Positions 44,404-52,649 of a stretch of 64,000 nucleotides of DNA are shown one piece after another (the stretch's first letter is position 1; every line of letters begins with the position of its first letter). Under the pieces are notes generated by a model. It saw only the letters and a list, made by a program, of their open reading frames with translations, was not told where the DNA came from and made no database searches. The translations under genes were made by a program, and so were the position numbers. This DNA is from Cryobacterium sp. MP_M3 (GTDB taxonomy: Bacteria > Actinomycetota > Actinomycetes > Actinomycetales > Microbacteriaceae): contig NZ_JADOVI010000001.1 of NCBI RefSeq assembly GCF_015752155.1, positions 186,001-250,000 on the forward strand, in the 5' to 3' direction.

Positions 44404-44557
44404 TGGAACCGGTTCCATGAATTTCTTCTGCTCTGCGCAGCCTCAACCTGGCACGCCGCCGTCGAGAGCGCTCTCAGCCGATCTTTTTCAATTTGTGACC
44501 ACATCGGTCTTGCGGATCAGGGGGTCGTGCCGTAACTTATGGTGTGGAACCGGTTCC
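44404..44557. promoter_or_regulatory. LacI operators and sugar-importer promoter
   Basis: Two perfect palindromes share the GGAACCGGTTCC core: 44404-44417 (extended by T/A) and 44546-44557. A third, GAGAGCGCTCTC, is at 44464-44475. TTGCGG (44510-44515) and TAACTT (44533-44538), 17 bp apart, predict a start near 44545, which the second palindrome covers. A repressor bound at 44404 and 44546 (142 bp apart) could loop the DNA. The third site has the GAGCGCTC core seen at operators of other sugar LacI proteins. Confidence 0.8.
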
Positions 44558-44645
44558 CTATTCGGTCGATTCCAGCACCTGCAGCACTTCGGTGTCCCTG
44601 GGAAATGCCCAATCGAACACCGCTACATCTCAATGAGGAGGACTA

Positions 44646-45962
44646 ATGCGGCTCTCGCACCGCCGTTTCACAGCATCCATCGCCTTCGCGGCGATCGCCG
44701 GATTGACCCTGGCCGGCTGTTCCGGGGGACCCGGAAGCACCACATCCGACGCCGGAGCCAAGGGCGATGGCGTCGTCACCGTTTACGGCACGATCGCCGA
44801 CACCGAGGCCAAGCTGCTCGAGAAATCCTGGGCTGACTGGGAAAAGAAGAACAACATCGACATTCAGTACGAATCGTCGAAGGAGTTCGAAGCGCAGATC
44901 GCGATCCGCGCGCAGGGTGGCAACGCTCCTGACCTCGCGATCTTCCCGCAGCCGGGCCTGATGGCCGACCTCGCCAGCCGCGACTTCCTCAAGCCTGCTC
45001 CGAAGGCCGTCGAGGACAACGTCGACAAGAACTGGTCCAAGGACTGGAAGGCGTACGGCACCGTGGGAGACACCTTCTACGGCGCCCCGCTGATGGCCAG
45101 CGTCAAGGGCTTCGTCTGGTACTCGCCGAAAAAGTTCAAGGAGTGGGGCGTCGAGGTTCCCAAGACCTGGGACGAGCTCCTCGCCGTGACCAAGACCATC
45201 CAGGAGAAGTCCGGCACCGCACCGTGGTGCGCCGGCTTCGGCTCCGGCGACGCCACCGGCTGGCCGGGCACCGACTGGGTCGAAGACCTCGTCCTCCGCG
45301 AAGCCGGACCGGAGACCTACGACAAGTGGGTCAAGAACGAGATCCCGTTCACCGATCCCGCGATCAAGACCGCGTTCGACTCCCTCGGCGAGATCCTGCT
45401 GAACCCGGCCTACGTCAACGCCACCTTCGGCGACGTACGCTCGATCAACACGACCGCCTTCGGCGACGTCGCCACTCCGATCGCCAACGGCACCTGCGCC
45501 CTGACCCACCAGGCATCCTTCTTCGACGGCTTCATCACGGATGCCGGCGGCAAGGTCGGTCCTGACGGCGACGTGTGGGCCTTCATCACCCCGGCCGCCA
45601 AGGCCGGCGGACAGGCCGTCACCGGTGGTGGCGAGATCGTCGGCGCATTCTCCGACGACGCCGACACCCAGAAGGTCCAGGCCTACCTCTCCAGCGCCGA
45701 CTGGGCCAACAGCCGCGTCAGCCTCGGTGGAGTGATCAGCGCCAACAAGGGTCTCGACCCGGCCAACGCGAAGAGCCCGATCCTCCAGGAAGCCATCAAG
45801 ATCCTGCAGGACCCGAAGACCACCTTCCGCTTCGACGCCTCCGACCTCATGCCGGGTTCGGTGGGAGCCGGAACGTTCTGGAAGGGAATGGTCAACTGGA
45901 TCAACGGCACTCCGACCGACGAGGTGCTGACCAGCATCGAAGGCGGCTGGCCGTCCAAGTAG
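44646..45962 (+). CDS. Carbohydrate ABC importer, solute-binding lipoprotein (AglE-like)
   Basis: 438 residues. The lipoprotein signal ends at C25 (LTLAGCSGG), so it is tethered outside the membrane. The rest is a family 1 extracellular solute-binding protein: VVTVYGTIADTEAKLLEKSW, RAQGGNAPDLAIFPQPGLM and TWDELLAVTKTIQEKSGT. The APWCAGFGSGDATGWPGTDW block is typical of alpha-glucoside binding proteins of the AglE type. Two permease genes follow; the ATPase is not here and may be a shared MsiK-type protein encoded elsewhere. Confidence 0.9.
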   Translation: MRLSHRRFTASIAFAAIAGLTLAGCSGGPGSTTSDAGAKGDGVVTVYGTIADTEAKLLEKSWADWEKKNNIDIQYESSKEFEAQIAIRAQGGNAPDLAIFPQPGLMADLASRDFLKPAPKAVEDNVDKNWSKDWKAYGTVGDTFYGAPLMASVKGFVWYSPKKFKEWGVEVPKTWDELLAVTKTIQEKSGTAPWCAGFGSGDATGWPGTDWVEDLVLREAGPETYDKWVKNEIPFTDPAIKTAFDSLGEILLNPAYVNATFGDVRSINTTAFGDVATPIANGTCALTHQASFFDGFITDAGGKVGPDGDVWAFITPAAKAGGQAVTGGGEIVGAFSDDADTQKVQAYLSSADWANSRVSLGGVISANKGLDPANAKSPILQEAIKILQDPKTTFRFDASDLMPGSVGAGTFWKGMVNWINGTPTDEVLTSIEGGWPSK

Positions 45963-46021
45963 CACGACCGGGGCTCAGACCCCCAGCAACACAGCACGTG
46001 TAGTAGCAGCACCCAGCAGTG

Positions 46022-46055
46022 GTGGGCCGCTCGTCCTCAAAACCGGGCGGCCCAC
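46022..46055 (+). terminator. Hairpin between binding-protein and permease genes
   Basis: GTGGGCCGC (46022-46030) pairs with GCGGCCCAC (46047-46055) within the 178-bp gap. There is no U-tract. Such hairpins after a binding-protein gene commonly stabilise its message or cut read-through so that binding protein exceeds permease. Confidence 0.6.
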
Positions 46056-46140
46056 TCCGCTGTGGGTGTAGCGTGGCGGTAAATTTTCCCGCCCAACCAG
46101 CGATCACCGTGAGTCCACAGTCGTACTCGAGAGGTTTCAG

Positions 46141-47274
46141 ATGTCAGCGTTCTTTGCCTGGCTGGGGCAATTGCCGGCCCTCGCACAAATCCCCATCATC
46201 GTCCTGGCCTTCGCGGCCCTGGTCGGGGCTATCCTGTTCTTCGTCGAGATCGCCCCGCGATCCGGCACCATCTACACCGTCATCCGGCTCGTGGTGTGCG
46301 TGGCGGCTCCGCTGCTCATCCTCCTCGCCGCCGGGTCGTACTGGTGGGCGTCGGCGGCCGCCGCGGTACTCGGCGGGGTGTTCTTCATCGTCGACTACCG
46401 TTCCCGCGCCGGAGCCGGCTACCTCTTCCAGCTCTTCGGATTCCTCTCGCCGGCCATCCTGCTGCTCGTGGTCGGACTGGTCATCCCGACCGTCCAGACC
46501 ACAGTGCAGGCGTTCATGAACTCGCGGGGAACAGCCTTCATCGGCCTCGACAACTTCATCTGGGTGTTCACCCAGCCGGAGGCGATCCGCACGGTGCTCA
46601 ACACGATCGTCTGGGTCTTGATCGCCCCGCTCGTGTCCACCATCGCCGGACTCGCCTACGCGGTGTTCATCGACAAGAGCCGTGGTGAGAAGTACTTCAA
46701 GATCATGGTGTTCATGCCCATGGCCATCTCCTTCGTGGGAGCGTCGATCATCTGGCGCTTCGTCTACACGGCCCGCCCGGCGGACCAGAACCAGATCGGC
46801 CTGCTCAACCAGATCGTCGTCTGGTTCGGCGGCCAGCCGGTCGACTTCATCGCCAACGAGCCGTGGAACACGCTCTTCCTGATCATCGTGTTGATCTGGG
46901 TGCAGACCGGATTCGCCATGGTCGTGCTCTCAGCGGCCATCAAGGGCGTCCCCGCCGAGCAGCTGGAGGCCGCGGAACTCGACGGCACCAACGCCTGGCA
47001 GAAGTTCATCAACGTCACGGTCCCCGGCATCCGCAGTTCCCTCATCGTCGTCCTGACGACGATCTCCATCGCCTCGCTCAAGGTCTTCGACATCGTCCGG
47101 ACCATGACCGCCGGCGCCAACGACACGAGCGTCATCGCGAACGAGATGTACACGCAGTTCAAGAACTTCGAGTTGGGCCGCTCGGCGGCCTTCGCCGTCG
47201 TGCTGTTCCTGCTCGTGCTGCCTATCGTCGTCTACAACGCCCGCCAGATCCAGAAGCAGAGGGGAATCCGATGA
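46141..47274 (+). CDS. Carbohydrate ABC importer permease (AglF/MalF-like)
   Basis: 377 residues with about eight hydrophobic segments, including two extra N-terminal spans, as in the larger permease of alpha-glucoside systems. The EAA coupling loop reads [20 protein letters not shown], where it docks on the ATPase. ATG at 46141 follows GAGAGG. Its stop overlaps the second permease gene by 4 bp (ATGA). Works with the AglE-like lipoprotein just upstream. Confidence 0.92.
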   Translation: MSAFFAWLGQLPALAQIPIIVLAFAALVGAILFFVEIAPRSGTIYTVIRLVVCVAAPLLILLAAGSYWWASAAAAVLGGVFFIVDYRSRAGAGYLFQLFGFLSPAILLLVVGLVIPTVQTTVQAFMNSRGTAFIGLDNFIWVFTQPEAIRTVLNTIVWVLIAPLVSTIAGLAYAVFIDKSRGEKYFKIMVFMPMAISFVGASIIWRFVYTARPADQNQIGLLNQIVVWFGGQPVDFIANEPWNTLFLIIVLIWVQTGFAMVVLSAAIKGVPAEQLEAAELDGTNAWQKFINVTVPGIRSSLIVVLTTISIASLKVFDIVRTMTAGANDTSVIANEMYTQFKNFELGRSAAFAVVLFLLVLPIVVYNARQIQKQRGIR

Positions 47275-48245
47275 GCGCGATCCTTCCAGTTGAGCTCCCC
47301 GTCGACAAGTCCACCGAGAAGCAGCTGCGCAACGGCGCCCGCAAGACGGAATTCGCCGCGGCCCGCCGCACCAAGAAGCGCCTGACCAGCAGGGGCGCCA
47401 CGATCGCGGCCCTCGTGATCGCCGTGGTCTGGACGATTCCGACCTTCGGTCTCTTCGTCTCGTCGTTCCGGCCTGCCCAGCAGGTGCGGACCACCGGATG
47501 GTGGACGATCTTCTCCAACTGGGGTGTCACGTTCGACAACTACTCCGACGTGCTCCAGGCCGGAAACAGCCAGTTGAACCTCGCCGGGGCGTTCATCAAC
47601 TCGATCGCGATCACCCTTCCGGCGACGTTGTTGCCCCTCATCGTCGCCAGCCTCGCCGCCTACGCGTTCGCCTGGATCGACTTCCGGGGCAAGAACGTGC
47701 TGTTCATCGCGGTGTTCGCGCTGCAGATCGTGCCGCTGCAGATGGCCCTCGTGCCCCTGCTCCGGTTCTTCTCCAAGGGGGAGATCTTCGGCTTCCCGGT
47801 GGTCACGGCGATCAGCGACGCGGGTGGGTACTCGCAGGTCTGGATCGCGCACACCATGTTCGCCCTGCCGCTGGCGATCTACCTGCTGCACAACTTCGTC
47901 TCGGAGATCCCGGCTGACGTGATCGAGGCGGCGCGTGTCGACGGCGCCGGCCACGGCCAGGTCTTCTTCCGGATCGTGCTGCCGCTGACCATGCCCGCCA
48001 TCGCATCCTTCGCCATCTTCCAGTTCCTCTGGGTCTGGAACGACCTGCTGGTGGCGCTGATCTTCGCCGACGGAGCCGTCGCCCCGATGACGAAGCTTCT
48101 GGCCGAGATCACCGGAAGCCGTGGCCAGGACTGGCACCTGCTCACGGCCGGCGCCTTCATCTCGATCCTGGTGCCGCTGATCGTGTTCTTCAGCCTGCAG
48201 CGCTACTTCGTGCGCGGCCTGCTGGCCGGCTCGACCAAGGGGTAG
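47271..48245 (+). CDS. Carbohydrate ABC importer permease (AglG/MalG-like)
   Basis: 324 residues with six membrane spans after a 45-residue cytoplasmic N-terminus. The EAA loop is [20 protein letters not shown]. The ending [14 protein letters not shown] matches the MalG-type C-terminus that contacts the ATPase. It is the last gene of the importer unit; repeat copy C follows its stop by 33 bp. Confidence 0.93.
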   Translation: MSAILPVELPVDKSTEKQLRNGARKTEFAAARRTKKRLTSRGATIAALVIAVVWTIPTFGLFVSSFRPAQQVRTTGWWTIFSNWGVTFDNYSDVLQAGNSQLNLAGAFINSIAITLPATLLPLIVASLAAYAFAWIDFRGKNVLFIAVFALQIVPLQMALVPLLRFFSKGEIFGFPVVTAISDAGGYSQVWIAHTMFALPLAIYLLHNFVSEIPADVIEAARVDGAGHGQVFFRIVLPLTMPAIASFAIFQFLWVWNDLLVALIFADGAVAPMTKLLAEITGSRGQDWHLLTAGAFISILVPLIVFFSLQRYFVRGLLAGSTKG

Positions 48246-48267
48246 CCCGGCATCCGCCCCGCCCCAG

Positions 48268-48369
48268 CCCGCCCCGTTCCGAATTCAGGCGTCCAGCCCC
48301 GTTTTCCGCCGTTTCCACTCGGATTCGGCCCGAAAACGGCCGGTGCTCCTGAATTCGGAACGGGGCGGG
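48268..48369. repeat. GAATTC-ended inverted-repeat element, copy C
   Basis: Perfect 22-bp arms (48268-48289 and 48348-48369). The shared 11-bp end CCGAATTCAGG and its complement are 80 bp apart outer to outer (48279-48358). The interior can pair again through CCGTTTTC and GAAAACGG. It lies between the convergent sugar-permease and AbiEi/DUF559 genes. G-rich sequence with repeated GGGC follows to 48430. Confidence 0.85.
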
Positions 48370-48443
48370 CGGGCGGGATGAGGGCGGGCTTGCGGGATCA
48401 GGGCGGAGTGAGGGCTGAGTGCGGCCGGAGGGTGCAGGCGGGG

Positions 48444-49316
48444 TCAGGGGCGGTGGCCGGCCAGAGCCGCACGAATCGCCGCAAGCACGAGGGGCCAGCT
48501 GCGCATCACCAGTGCATAGCTGAAGCGCAGGGTGCGAAAACCGCGAATGGCGAGCTCAGCGTCGCGCCGGCAATCCTCGTCGTGGGCAGCCACGTTGTCG
48601 TGGTGTTCGAGCCCGTCCCACTCGATCACGAGCCAGCCCTGCAGCAGCAGGTCGACGCGGCCGACGCCGGCGATCTTGACCTGGTGCCGGCCACGGATGC
48701 CCGCGCGCGCCAGCCGAACCCGGCCGATGCTCTCGAGAAAGCTGTGGCACAGGGCGGTGCAGTCCTCGAGCTCGGCGAGAGTGGTCTGCGGCAGGTCCAG
48801 CAGCCACCGGTCCAGCTCTGCGCTGCCGGTCGGATCCAGATGGAGGAACGAGTCGAAGGCCGCGACCGCGAGCTCGGCGCTCTGGCAGAGCGCGAGCTGC
48901 AGAACCGTTTCCCGCGGCGAGGTGACCAGGCGCGTGAACGGCTCTGCGGGCACCCGGTCGGCCCAGTGCAGGGTGATCCCCTGGGGTGCGGGGGCGGACA
49001 TCCGTTCCCGCGGGTCCAGGGGCGTGCGGAGCCGAGCCGCGTTCGGGGCGAGACAGACGTGGAGTCCCGGTCGTTCCCGCACGGCCCAGCCGTAGTGGCG
49101 CGCGGCCGAGACGCAGGCGAGTCGGCCGCCGATGCGCACCGCCCTGATCAGGTCGGCTGGCGTTCCGGGGAGGGCGTACCAGCCCTTCCGCGGGCGGAAC
49201 GCCTGGCCCTGATTGACCGCGATGCTCAACTGCCGCCCGGTCGCACCGAGGGCGATGAGTTCGCGCCGCTGCGCGACTCCGTGAAGCGTGGTGAGGGCAT
49301 CCGTCAGATGTGTCAT
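48444..49316 (-). CDS. AbiEi-like N-terminal domain + DUF559-type endonuclease-fold protein
   Basis: 290 residues from the ATG at 49316. The N-terminal 80 residues (VAQRRELIALGATGRQLSIA, GWYALPGTPADLIRAVRIGG) resemble the winged-helix part of AbiEi-type antitoxins. The last 100 residues have the Vsr/DUF559 nuclease-like core: KIAGVGRVDLLLQGWLVIEW, then DGLEHHDNVAAHDEDCRRDA and a final FRTLRFSYALVM. The Asp in RVDLLL and the E-W-D motif could form a metal site. No AbiEii toxin gene is adjacent. Repeat copies C and D flank the gene. Function is uncertain. Confidence 0.75.
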   Translation of the reverse strand: MTHLTDALTTLHGVAQRRELIALGATGRQLSIAVNQGQAFRPRKGWYALPGTPADLIRAVRIGGRLACVSAARHYGWAVRERPGLHVCLAPNAARLRTPLDPRERMSAPAPQGITLHWADRVPAEPFTRLVTSPRETVLQLALCQSAELAVAAFDSFLHLDPTGSAELDRWLLDLPQTTLAELEDCTALCHSFLESIGRVRLARAGIRGRHQVKIAGVGRVDLLLQGWLVIEWDGLEHHDNVAAHDEDCRRDAELAIRGFRTLRFSYALVMRSWPLVLAAIRAALAGHRP

Positions 49317-49414
49317 GCGGCGAGCCTGGCCTGCCGGGTAGGAGCCTCCCGGCTGGGCGTGCACTCTGTGGAGAACCCCGCCCCTGGCGACCTGTGGAGG
49401 ACCACACTCCTGTC

Positions 49415-49494
49415 CCGAATTCAGGTGCAGAGCCCCGAATCCGGCGGAGATCGCCGGACTTCCGCACTCCCGCGCCCTGTACTCCTGAATTCGG
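49415..49494. repeat. GAATTC-ended inverted-repeat element, copy D
   Basis: Ends CCGAATTCAGG (49415-49425) and its exact complement (49484-49494), again 80 bp; complementarity extends outward to GTCCC/GGGAC (49412-49497). An internal hairpin TCCGGCG/CGCCGGA lies near 49440-49458. Located between divergent genes, so it is not simply a terminator. Confidence 0.82.
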
Positions 49495-49497
49495 GAC

Positions 49498-49620
49498 GGG
49501 CGCAGGGCGGGGAGCGGACGGGCGCAGGGCGGGGAACGGATGGGAGTGGGGCCGGGCGCGGGGCGGGAGAGGGTGGGGCGACCCCGGGCGCGGGGCGGGA
49601 GAGGGTGGGGCGACCCCGGG
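49498..49620. repeat. G-rich tandem repeats upstream of the ABC exporter
   Basis: Two copies of a 22-bp unit (49498-49519, 49520-49541, two mismatches) are followed by two perfect copies of a 32-bp unit (49553-49584, 49585-49616) and the first bases of a third. Many runs of four G give quadruplex potential on the plus strand. TAGAGT at 49644-49649 is a likely -10 hexamer; the exporter ATG is 7 bp beyond, so its mRNA may be leaderless. Confidence 0.75.
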
Positions 49621-49655
49621 ATCGTTAAGGTGCCTAGGGAGCTTAGAGTGAATCT

Positions 49656-51575
49656 ATGAGTGGAATGCACGGCGGCAACAGTCCGCGCCAGGCCGGTCAG
49701 TACGGGCGTCCCCGAGGCCGCGTCAGCGGCGGGGATGCCGAGGCCCAGCGGGCGGAGAATGCGGCTGCCCCGCGCATCCCGAACCTCCTGCGCCGCATCG
49801 GCTCCCTCTTCGCACCGCACCGCCGGGACCTGACGATCACCGTCGTGCTCGTCTTCATCAGCGCCGCCCTGTCGGTGGTGCCGCCGCTGCTCGTGCAGCG
49901 CGCCTTCGACGAGGGCCTCTTCCCGCCGGGCGGCAACCCGAACCTGCCGCGCCTGGCCACCCTGGTCGGCCTGATGATCGGCATCTACCTGGGATCCCAG
50001 CTCCTCGGCGTGTGGCAGACCTGGCTGACCGCGACCGTGGGCAACTCGGTGATGGGCGCGCTGCGGGTGCGCCTGTTCACCCACCTGCAGGCGATGGAAC
50101 TCAGCTTCTTCACCAAGACGAAGACGGGCGTGATCCAGTCCCGGCTGCAGAACGACGTCGGCGGGGTGGCGAGCGTGCTCACCAACACCATCTCCAGCCT
50201 GCTCGGCAACATGGTCACGGTGATCGCGGCCCTCGTCGCCATGCTGCTGCTGAACTGGCAGCTCGCCATCGTGGCGGTGATCCTGATGCCCGTTCTCGTC
50301 ATCGCGCAACGCCGCGTCGGCCAGGTGCGCGCCCGGATCGCGTCGAAGACCCAGGAGTCGCTCTCCGACATGACCGCCATCACCCAGGAGACCCTGAGCG
50401 TGTCGGGCATCCTGCTCTCGAAGAGTTTCACCAGGCAGCAGGCCGAGATCCGCCGCTACTCCGACGAGAACGACAACCAGGTGCGGCTGCAGGTCAGCCA
50501 GCAGATGAGCGGCCAGTGGTTCTTCGCCATGGTCAGCATCTTCCTCTCCAGCATTCCCGCGATCGTGTACCTGGTCGCCGGGCTGCTGATGGCCAACGGC
50601 ACCACGGATGTCACCCCCGGCACGATCGTGGCGTTCACCACGGTGCAGTCCCGCCTGCTGTTCCCGCTGCTGGGGCTGATGCGGGTGGCGCTCGACCTGC
50701 AGACCTCCAGCGCCCTGTTCGCCCGCATCTTCCAGTACCTCGACCTCACCCCCGCGATCAGCGACGCGCCGACCGCCGGGGACGTTCCGGCCGCCGGCGA
50801 GGCCACCGGCCGGGTCGAGTTCGATGACGTCACCTTCGCCTACCCGGATGCCGCGGCCGACTCCCGGCCGACCCTCGACGCCGTCTCGTTCCGGATCGAA
50901 CCCGGCGAGTTCGCGGCGTTCGTCGGCCCGTCCGGGGCAGGCAAGACCACGGTGTCCTACCTGATCCCGCGCTTCTACGAAGCCTCCGCCGGGCGGGTGC
51001 TGTTCTCCGGCGTGGACGTGCGCGAGCTGCGGCAGGAGTCCCTCGTCTCGCACATCGGCATCGTCAGCCAGGAGACCTACCTCTTCCACGCCACGATCGC
51101 CGAGAACCTGCGCTACGCGAAACCGGATGCCACCGACGCCGAACTCGAGGCCGCCGCGCGCTCGGCGAGCATCCACGACACCATCGCCTCATTCCCCGAG
51201 GGCTACGCCACTGTGGTGGGGGAGCGCGGGTACCGGCTCTCCGGGGGTGAAAAGCAGCGGATCGCGATCGCCCGGGTGCTGCTGAAGGACCCCGAGGTGC
51301 TCATCCTCGACGAGGCGACGAGCGCCCTCGATTCCATCTCCGAGCGGATCGTGCAGACCGCGCTGGACACTGCGTCCCGGGGCCGCACGACCATCGCCAT
51401 CGCGCACCGATTGTCCACGATCGTCTCCGCCGACGTGATCTTCGTCGTGGACGGCGGCCGGGTGGTCGAGAGCGGCACCCACGCCGGGCTGCTCGCCGCG
51501 AACGGCGTCTACGCGCGGCTCTACGCCGAGCAGGTGACCGCACCGTCGCCGTCCCGGCTGCTCCCCGCGGAGTAG
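49656..51575 (+). CDS. ABC exporter half-transporter (fused permease and ATPase)
   Basis: 639 residues. Six membrane spans in an exporter-type transmembrane domain (about 60-370) precede a complete nucleotide-binding domain: Walker A GPSGAGKTTVSY, Q-loop VSQETYLF, signature LSGGEKQRIAIARVLLKDPE, Walker B ILDEATSALDS and H-loop IAHRLSTI. It would work as a homodimer, or heterodimer with a partner not in this window, exporting lipids, peptides or drugs. No accessory gene is adjacent. The N-terminal 40 residues are basic and disordered. Confidence 0.92.
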   Translation: MSGMHGGNSPRQAGQYGRPRGRVSGGDAEAQRAENAAAPRIPNLLRRIGSLFAPHRRDLTITVVLVFISAALSVVPPLLVQRAFDEGLFPPGGNPNLPRLATLVGLMIGIYLGSQLLGVWQTWLTATVGNSVMGALRVRLFTHLQAMELSFFTKTKTGVIQSRLQNDVGGVASVLTNTISSLLGNMVTVIAALVAMLLLNWQLAIVAVILMPVLVIAQRRVGQVRARIASKTQESLSDMTAITQETLSVSGILLSKSFTRQQAEIRRYSDENDNQVRLQVSQQMSGQWFFAMVSIFLSSIPAIVYLVAGLLMANGTTDVTPGTIVAFTTVQSRLLFPLLGLMRVALDLQTSSALFARIFQYLDLTPAISDAPTAGDVPAAGEATGRVEFDDVTFAYPDAAADSRPTLDAVSFRIEPGEFAAFVGPSGAGKTTVSYLIPRFYEASAGRVLFSGVDVRELRQESLVSHIGIVSQETYLFHATIAENLRYAKPDATDAELEAAARSASIHDTIASFPEGYATVVGERGYRLSGGEKQRIAIARVLLKDPEVLILDEATSALDSISERIVQTALDTASRGRTTIAIAHRLSTIVSADVIFVVDGGRVVESGTHAGLLAANGVYARLYAEQVTAPSPSRLLPAE

Positions 51576-51611
51576 CCGCGGCATCCGGCGCCCGCAGTCC
51601 GGGCCTCGGCT

Positions 51612-51681
51612 CTCGTGGCGCACCTTCGGTGAGCGCGCGCATGTTCAATCGTGCGCCCGCAGCCGGAAGGTGCGCCACGAG
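51612..51681. repeat. Long inverted repeat, family 2 copy 2 (CTCGTGGCGCACCTT ends)
   Basis: The left arm begins CTCGTGGCGCACCTTC (51612), the right arm ends with its near-exact complement (to 51681); inner parts pair as GCGCGCA with TGCGCCCGC. The loop contains TGTTCAATC. It is between the convergent exporter and DUF3105 genes. It shares its outer end with the 3261-3337 repeat, which occupies the same kind of position. Confidence 0.75.
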
Positions 51682-51699
51682 CGTGAACGGAGCAGGCGG

Positions 51700-52401
51700 C
51701 TAGCCCACCTTGCCGGGGGCGTCGAGGGCGCCCGAGCAGGACTCGCCCGGCTCGGGCGCGGTCGGCCCGTTCCGGTAGTAGGCGGCGAACGCCGGGATGC
51801 GCGGATCGGCGGCCGAGTCCAGCCGGAGCTGCACGTTCCAGGCGGTCAGCACGATCGGTGAGCCCAGTCCGGGGTAGGGCGAGACGAGCACGTGGTCGCC
51901 GGGCAGGGCTGCCCGCAACGCCGCAACCTCGGCCGGGGCGAGCGCCGGGTCGTAGGTCGCCCAGACCGTGCCGTGCTCGAGCGAGTGCACGGCGTTCTCG
52001 TTCGGCACGGGCCGGTCGTAGACCCCGCAGTCCAGCCAGACGGGACTGTGCGGCCCGCCGGCCGGCGGGGTCTGCGGGTAGGCGACGGATGTCGTGACGT
52101 GGCTCGGTTCGTTGGCGAACGTCTCCAGCCCGGCGATCGGTGCCGCGCCGGGGGTTGCGGCCGGCGTCGCGCCCGGCGTCCCGGTGGCGGCCCCGGTTGC
52201 GGCGGCTCCCGTCGCGCCGGACCCGGGGGTGCCGGCGGACTCGCCCGGCGCGCTCGCGGGCGCGAGCACCGAGGAGATGAGCAGCGCGCTCACGGCGACG
52301 GCGGCGAGCACGCCCAGGGCGAGGCCGAACCGGCGGTTCCAGACCAGGCGCTTAATCTCGCGGGGTGAGCGCGGGGCATCCGTCGTGTCGTCAGCAGGCA
52401 C
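51700..52401 (-). CDS. DUF3105 membrane-anchored protein
   Basis: 233 residues. A cytoplasmic basic N-terminus and one span (FGLALGVLAAVAVSALLISS) are followed by an Ala/Thr/Gly/Pro-rich linker (about 50-90) and an extracellular DUF3105 domain. Its family signature SPVWLDCGVYDRPVPNENAV, then HSLEHGTVW, has conserved His, Cys and Glu. That domain is found mainly in actinobacteria and has no known function; the pattern could bind a metal. The C-terminal Cys in ESCSGALDAP may pair with the first Cys. Confidence 0.88.
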   Translation of the reverse strand: MPADDTTDAPRSPREIKRLVWNRRFGLALGVLAAVAVSALLISSVLAPASAPGESAGTPGSGATGAAATGAATGTPGATPAATPGAAPIAGLETFANEPSHVTTSVAYPQTPPAGGPHSPVWLDCGVYDRPVPNENAVHSLEHGTVWATYDPALAPAEVAALRAALPGDHVLVSPYPGLGSPIVLTAWNVQLRLDSAADPRIPAFAAYYRNGPTAPEPGESCSGALDAPGKVG

Positions 52402-52489
52402 GGGCGTCTTTCAGCATGGTCGCGATTCTACGCAGCCCGGCTGAGTCTGGTGCGCGGGCCGCAGTCTGGTGACTCCGAGCGCGCTTCGC

Positions 52490-52543
52490 TAGAGTGGGAA
52501 ACGTGCTCGTTCTGATGTCGTGTCCGCGGTGTGGCTGTCGCTA
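52490..52543 (+). promoter_or_regulatory. Leaderless cysteine-rich leader ORF before cbs (possible attenuator)
   Basis: TAGAGT (52490-52495) is a good -10 hexamer, with GGTGAC (52468-52473) 16 bp before it. Transcription should start at about 52502, which is a GTG. That codon opens a 13-codon ORF (MLVLMSCPRCGCR, stop at 52541-52543) with three Cys among its last seven codons. A small stem (TGGCT 52531-52535 with AGCCA 52542-52546) covers the last Cys codon and the stop. cbs starts 106 bp later with its own AAGGA site. The layout suggests that cysteine supply is sensed through translation of the leader. Confidence 0.6.
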
Positions 52544-52649
52544 GCCAAGCCTCCGCACTTCCCCACGACCTCGCGTTTCCCTCGGCGCGTGCAGCCTCCG
52601 GCCGCGCGGCGAGTGAACTACGGCGCGACACCATGACGAAGGACACTCC

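Noticed and set aside
49310..49651. Plus-strand frame of 113 codons across repeat copy D and the G-rich tandem repeats
   Set aside because: It is a translation of repeat DNA (Arg/Gly-rich) that ends just before the exporter start; no domain or ribosome-binding site.
49317..51176. Extension of the AbiEi/DUF559 frame to 910 codons on the minus strand
   Set aside because: The added part is antisense to the ABC exporter and crosses repeat copy D; protein similarity begins only at the ATG at 49316.
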